Positions 59,827 through 64,000 of a stretch of 64,000 bases of DNA are shown here, piece after piece (position 1 is the stretch's first letter; each line of letters opens with the position of its first letter). Source of the DNA: Mycolicibacterium xanthum (GTDB lineage: Bacteria; Actinomycetota; Actinomycetes; Mycobacteriales; Mycobacteriaceae); the NCBI RefSeq assembly GCF_019710635.1, contig NZ_JAIFZS010000029.1, forward strand, positions 83,707 to 147,706, given 5' to 3'. Made by a program: the position numbers and the translations under genes. Below the pieces are notes generated by a model. It made no database searches and had not been told where the DNA came from. It saw only the letters and a program-made list of their open reading frames with translations.

Positions 59827-60447
59827 GTGACGTCGAATGATGTGCGATCCGTCCGTTGGAAACGCTACTGGGACAAACATTCACAGTCCTACGACCGGCA
59901 GATGGCACTCTTCGACCGCCACCTGTTCGGAGACTCCCGCATGTGGGCCTGCGGTCGGGCGACCGGCGAGGTGCTGGAAGTCGCCGTCGGAACGGGACTC
60001 AATTTGGAGGCCTACCCGCCAAGCGTCACGCTGACCGGCATCGACTGGAGCGACGCGATGCTCGACATCGCTCGCAGACGTGCAGCCGAGCTGGGCCGCG
60101 AAGTCACGCTGCGACAGGCGGATGCGCACAAACTTCCGTTCGACGAGGCCTCATTCGACACCGTCGTCTGCACCTTCGGGCTGTGCGCGATTCCGGACCA
60201 CACCAAGGCGATCGGCGAAATGGTGCGGGTGTTGCGCCCCGGCGGAAAGCTCATCCTCGTCGACCACATCGAAAGCAGCTCTCGGCTGGCGCGCGGTGCG
60301 CAGCGCTTCCTGGAGGTCTTCACCGTTCCCCTCGGAGGTGAGCACTTCCTACGCCGCCCCTCCGTACACGTGCGAGCCGCCGGCTTCGACGTCGAGCAGG
60401 CCGAGCGATTCAAGCTGGGGCTGGTCGAACGCCTCGTCGCACGCTAA
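59827..60447 (+). CDS. SAM-dependent methyltransferase
   Basis: A 206-residue class I methyltransferase from the GTG at 59827: VLEVAVGTGLNLEAYP (motif I), TGIDWSDAMLDIAR, ADAHKLPFDEASFDTVVCTF and RVLRPGGKLILVDHIE. It resembles UbiE/phosphatidylethanolamine methyltransferase-type enzymes acting on lipids or quinones. It follows the pknG-like gene by 37 bp and is probably cotranscribed. Confidence 0.87.
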   Translation: MTSNDVRSVRWKRYWDKHSQSYDRQMALFDRHLFGDSRMWACGRATGEVLEVAVGTGLNLEAYPPSVTLTGIDWSDAMLDIARRRAAELGREVTLRQADAHKLPFDEASFDTVVCTFGLCAIPDHTKAIGEMVRVLRPGGKLILVDHIESSSRLARGAQRFLEVFTVPLGGEHFLRRPSVHVRAAGFDVEQAERFKLGLVERLVAR

Positions 60448-60511
60448 CCCATTGCCACCGAGGAATGGTGACGACGAAGCACCCGCACCAGCATCAGGAA
60501 GCTCGGCCGCA

Positions 60512-62199
<1,688 letters not shown>

Positions 62200-62221
62200 C
62201 TAGAGACGGGTATGACGCGCG

Positions 62222-62264
62222 CCGCCCCGGACATCACCCGCATATGCGGGAACGTCCGGGGCGG
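62222..62264. promoter_or_regulatory. Nested hairpin between groES and groEL1
   Basis: Outer arms CCGCCCCGGAC (62222-62232) and its complement (62254-62264) enclose a 14-bp palindrome CCCGCATATGCGGG (62237-62250). In the groES-groEL1 transcript it could act as an attenuator or processing site; separate groES and groEL1 messages are known in M. tuberculosis. Confidence 0.6.
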
Positions 62265-62276
62265 AACACGATTCGC

Positions 62277-62579
62277 TTACTTGGAGACGACAGCGAGAAC
62301 GTCGCGCGCCGACAGGATCAGGTACTCCTCGTTGTTGTACTTGATCTCGGTGCCGCCGTACTTGCTGTAGATGACCACGTCGCCCTCCGACACATCCAGA
62401 GGAATCCGCTTCTCGCCATCCTCATCCCAGCGGCCGGGGCCAACTGCGACGACGGTGCCTTCCTGCGGCTTCTCCTTGGCGGTGTCGGGGATGACCAGAC
62501 CGGAAGCGGTCGTGGTCTCGGCCTCATTGGCCTGTACGAGGATCTTGTCCTCGAGTGGCTTGATGTTAACGCTCGCCAC
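62277..62579 (-). CDS. groES: Co-chaperonin GroES
   Basis: A 100-residue 10 kDa chaperonin with [20 protein letters not shown] (mobile loop), [13 protein letters not shown] and C-terminal [17 protein letters not shown]. The GTG at 62579 gives the conserved [11 protein letters not shown] start with AAGGGG upstream. It is first in the heat-shock operon behind the CIRCE operator. Confidence 0.97.
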   Translation of the reverse strand: MASVNIKPLEDKILVQANEAETTTASGLVIPDTAKEKPQEGTVVAVGPGRWDEDGEKRIPLDVSEGDVVIYSKYGGTEIKYNNEEYLILSARDVLAVVSK

Positions 62580-62681
62580 GATTGGAGCCCCTTCACTGAT
62601 GTAGGTGTGTGTATTCGGTCGCCGGATCCTGCCCTCGCGCCGTCGTCGCGGGTGCCGACACGGGGGTGACCCGGCTGCCAT

Positions 62682-62708
62682 CTAGCACTCTATACATGCG
62701 AGTGCTAG
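62682..62708. promoter_or_regulatory. CIRCE operator (HrcA site) of groES-groEL1
   Basis: CTAGCACTC-N9-GAGTGCTAG, a 9-9-9 inverted repeat matching the CIRCE consensus TTAGCACTC-N9-GAGTGCTAA except the outermost base on each side. An extra half-site TAGCACTC overlaps at 62706. It is about 100 bp upstream of groES. Confidence 0.95.
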
Positions 62709-62738
62709 CACTCAAGGGTGGGTCGGTGCCCAATGCGT

Positions 62739-62777
62739 GAACGAGGGGCATATCCGTGGTGGATATGCCCCTCGTTC
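62739..62777 (-). terminator. Strong terminator of the small exported protein gene
   Basis: Perfect 17-bp arms (GAACGAGGGGCATATCC and its complement), 5-nt loop, 62 bp beyond the stop at 62839. It shields the groES promoter from upstream transcription. Confidence 0.88.
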
Positions 62778-62793
62778 GCCCTGGGCTTAGTGA

Positions 62794-62845
62794 ACGCTGC
62801 TCGATTGCCCGCTCAGCGGACGCTGCTCGATTGCCCGCTCAGCGG
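62794..62845. repeat. 26-bp tandem duplication over the exported protein's stop codon
   Basis: Two identical 26-bp units (62794-62819 and 62820-62845). The second contains the last codons and TGA of the gene at 62839, so the first is a copied stop region. A recent slippage event is likely. Confidence 0.92.
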
Positions 62846-63141
62846 ACGTCGACGTAGTAGACCTTGCCGGTGATGACGTTCTGCCGGATGGAGTCGCCGT
62901 CGGCGCTCCAGACCTCATCGCGGATGTCGGGGCCGGGCTGGACGCCGACCACGGTGGCCTGCGACAGCGGGGCGTCGGAGAGCCGGTTGACGATGACCCG
63001 GTTGCCCTGGTCCTCGAGCTGGCTGATGGTGGCATCGGCGTTGCCTCCGGCGCTGGGGGCGGCGGCGGCCGGGGCGGCCAGGCCCAGGACGGCTCCGGTC
63101 AGGGCGGCGGCTGTGGCGGTGGCGATGGTGATGTTCTTCAT
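62839..63141 (-). CDS. Small exported protein
   Basis: A 100-residue protein from the ATG at 63141. Sec signal peptide (ITIATATAAALTGAVLGLAA, cleavage near AAAAPS) and a mature domain of about 70 residues with ATISQLEDQGNRVIVNRLSD and a C-terminal VITGKVYYVDVR. Similar small secreted proteins are common in mycobacteria; function unknown. Confidence 0.8.
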   Translation of the reverse strand: MKNITIATATAAALTGAVLGLAAPAAAAPSAGGNADATISQLEDQGNRVIVNRLSDAPLSQATVVGVQPGPDIRDEVWSADGDSIRQNVITGKVYYVDVR

Positions 63142-63325
63142 TTCGGTGCTCTTCCCTTGTCGGGTCGGAGCCGTGGAGCGAATCACGCGGTTTCGACTTC
63201 GTTTGGCGATCTTGTCCGATCTGACTGGTTAAACCCGCAGCTCACCGGCATCATTTCCGTTGGCAGAAATTGACCGACCGCTGGCAGAAACCACGCGCCC
63301 ATCGTGTCGTACCCCCGATCTATAC

Positions 63326-63341
63326 TCGAACACGTGTTCGA
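63326..63341. promoter_or_regulatory. LexA (SOS) box overlapping the 13E12-family start codon
   Basis: TCGAACACGTGTTCGA, a perfect match to TCGAAC-N4-GTTCGA. The GTG start of the next gene (63334-63336) lies within the box. Several 13E12-family genes of M. tuberculosis are known to carry SOS boxes. Confidence 0.95.
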
Positions 63342-64000
63342 TGGTTCACTTCCCGGTCCGGCCGAGTTGGCCGCTGCGTCCGACGCCGAGCTGATCGACG
63401 CACTCACCGGCTGGGCCCGCGCCGCGGCCGCCGCCGAGGCCCGCAAACTGGCCGCCGCCGCCGAACTTCTCCACCGCCGCCAGGCCGAAGAAGACAACCC
63501 CCGGCGGGCCTGCGACGCCGTCGACGGCGCGGCCGCCGAGATCGCCGCCGCCCTGACCCTGCGCCACGGCCGCGCCCTGACCCAACTCGACCTCGCGGTC
63601 ACCCTGCGCGACCGCCTCCCCAAAGTCGGCGCGGCGTTCCTGGCCGGCCAACTGAGCACCACGATGATCACCACCATCCACTTCCGCACCGAACTGGTCG
63701 AAGACCCACACGCCCTGGCCGCACTCGACACCGCACTGGCCGACCGCGCCGCCGCCTGGGGCCCCCTGTCGCAATACAAACTCGACCAAGCCATCGACAT
63801 CTGGGTCGAACGCCACGACCCCGACGCCGTACGCCGCACCCGCGACAACATCCGCGGCCGCTACCTGAGCATCGGCAAACGCGACGACGCCACCGCCACC
63901 ACCACCGTGCACGGCCGCCTCACCGGCCCCGACGCCGCCCTGCTCAACACCCGCATCGCCGCCATGATCCACGCCGTATGCCCCGACGACCCCCGCACCC
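63334..64000 (+). CDS. 13E12-family / DUF222 protein (partial, runs off window)
   Basis: At least 222 codons from the GTG at 63334 with no stop before the window end. The N-terminus (VFDGSLPGPAELAAASDAEL) and Ala/Arg-rich helices (AAAAEARKLAAAAELLHRRQ), then LDLAVTLRDRLPKVGAAFLA and HGRLTGPDAALLNTRIAAM, are typical of DUF222 proteins, which usually end in an HNH nuclease domain beyond this point. The start within a LexA box suggests a leaderless, damage-induced message. 13E12 genes are multicopy and often behave as mobile repeats. Confidence 0.9.
   Translation, partial: MFDGSLPGPAELAAASDAELIDALTGWARAAAAAEARKLAAAAELLHRRQAEEDNPRRACDAVDGAAAEIAAALTLRHGRALTQLDLAVTLRDRLPKVGAAFLAGQLSTTMITTIHFRTELVEDPHALAALDTALADRAAAWGPLSQYKLDQAIDIWVERHDPDAVRRTRDNIRGRYLSIGKRDDATATTTVHGRLTGPDAALLNTRIAAMIHAVCPDDPRT

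Overview
The window is about 68% GC with dense, overlapping actinobacterial operons. Its gene order closely follows the stretch of Mycobacterium tuberculosis that runs from the Rv3363c-Rv3365c signalling operon to groES (Rv3418c). A mycolyltransferase-like gene, DnaE2/ImuA'/ImuB, WhiB3, SigD/RsdA, GroEL1 with a His-rich tail and a 13E12-family gene all point to a Mycobacterium. The amount of inserted accessory material suggests a fast-growing environmental species (Mycolicibacterium). Identification is by recognition of sequence and gene order; no database search was run.

Conserved backbone, 1-29 kb: a roadblock/sensor-kinase conservon (1-2940), tRNA methyltransferase and nitroreductase (3654-4782), the SOS mutasome split over dnaE2 (4908-8252) and imuA'-imuB (13564-15841), each with a LexA box, a GGDEF-like membrane protein, a hydratase and a two-domain acyl reductase (9595-12524), a nucleoside hydrolase, a mycolyltransferase-like gene broken by one in-frame amber codon (16468-17463), guaA, a choD-like oxidase, a DUF559-type gene bracketed by two copies of a 46-bp hairpin element, guaB3-guaB2, and the sigD-rsdA-whiB3 neighbourhood.

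Accessory block, about 29-60.5 kb, lies where M. tuberculosis has whiB3 directly next to groEL1. It contains: (a) a P-type ATPase fused to a hemerythrin domain plus a Met/His-rich exported protein (29.0-32.1 kb); (b) a TetR-controlled catabolic-looking operon and an arylsulfatase (32.2-37.9 kb); (c) a signalling module of a membrane hybrid histidine kinase, a canonical H-NOX haem sensor, an ATPase-less kinase-like protein and a convergent OmpR-type response regulator (39.3-44.0 kb); (d) tandem STAS proteins, a 52-codon coupled ORF and an endonuclease/phosphatase-family protein (44.2-46.0 kb); (e) an exopolysaccharide-type locus with two glycosyltransferases, a flippase, a polysaccharide pyruvyl transferase and a large membrane protein (46.2-54.3 kb); (f) a 5.7-kb segment carrying a second glnX-glnH-pknG operon and a methyltransferase, bracketed by a degenerate and an intact copy of the groEL1 3' end (54.75-60.64 kb).

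The most interesting signal is a shared promoter architecture at four places in modules (c)-(e): two CTTGA half-sites 11 bp apart, a third CTTGA/CTTGC exactly 23 bp further, then in three of four a TAC[G/T]TT -10 at a fixed distance. These lie before the response regulator region, the STAS operon, and both divergent arms of the polysaccharide locus. With the H-NOX sensor beside the kinase, this suggests an undescribed nitric-oxide or redox-responsive regulon controlling a surface polysaccharide.

The right end returns to backbone: groEL1, groES with a CIRCE operator, a small exported protein, and a 13E12/DUF222 gene whose start codon lies inside a perfect LexA box and which runs off the window.
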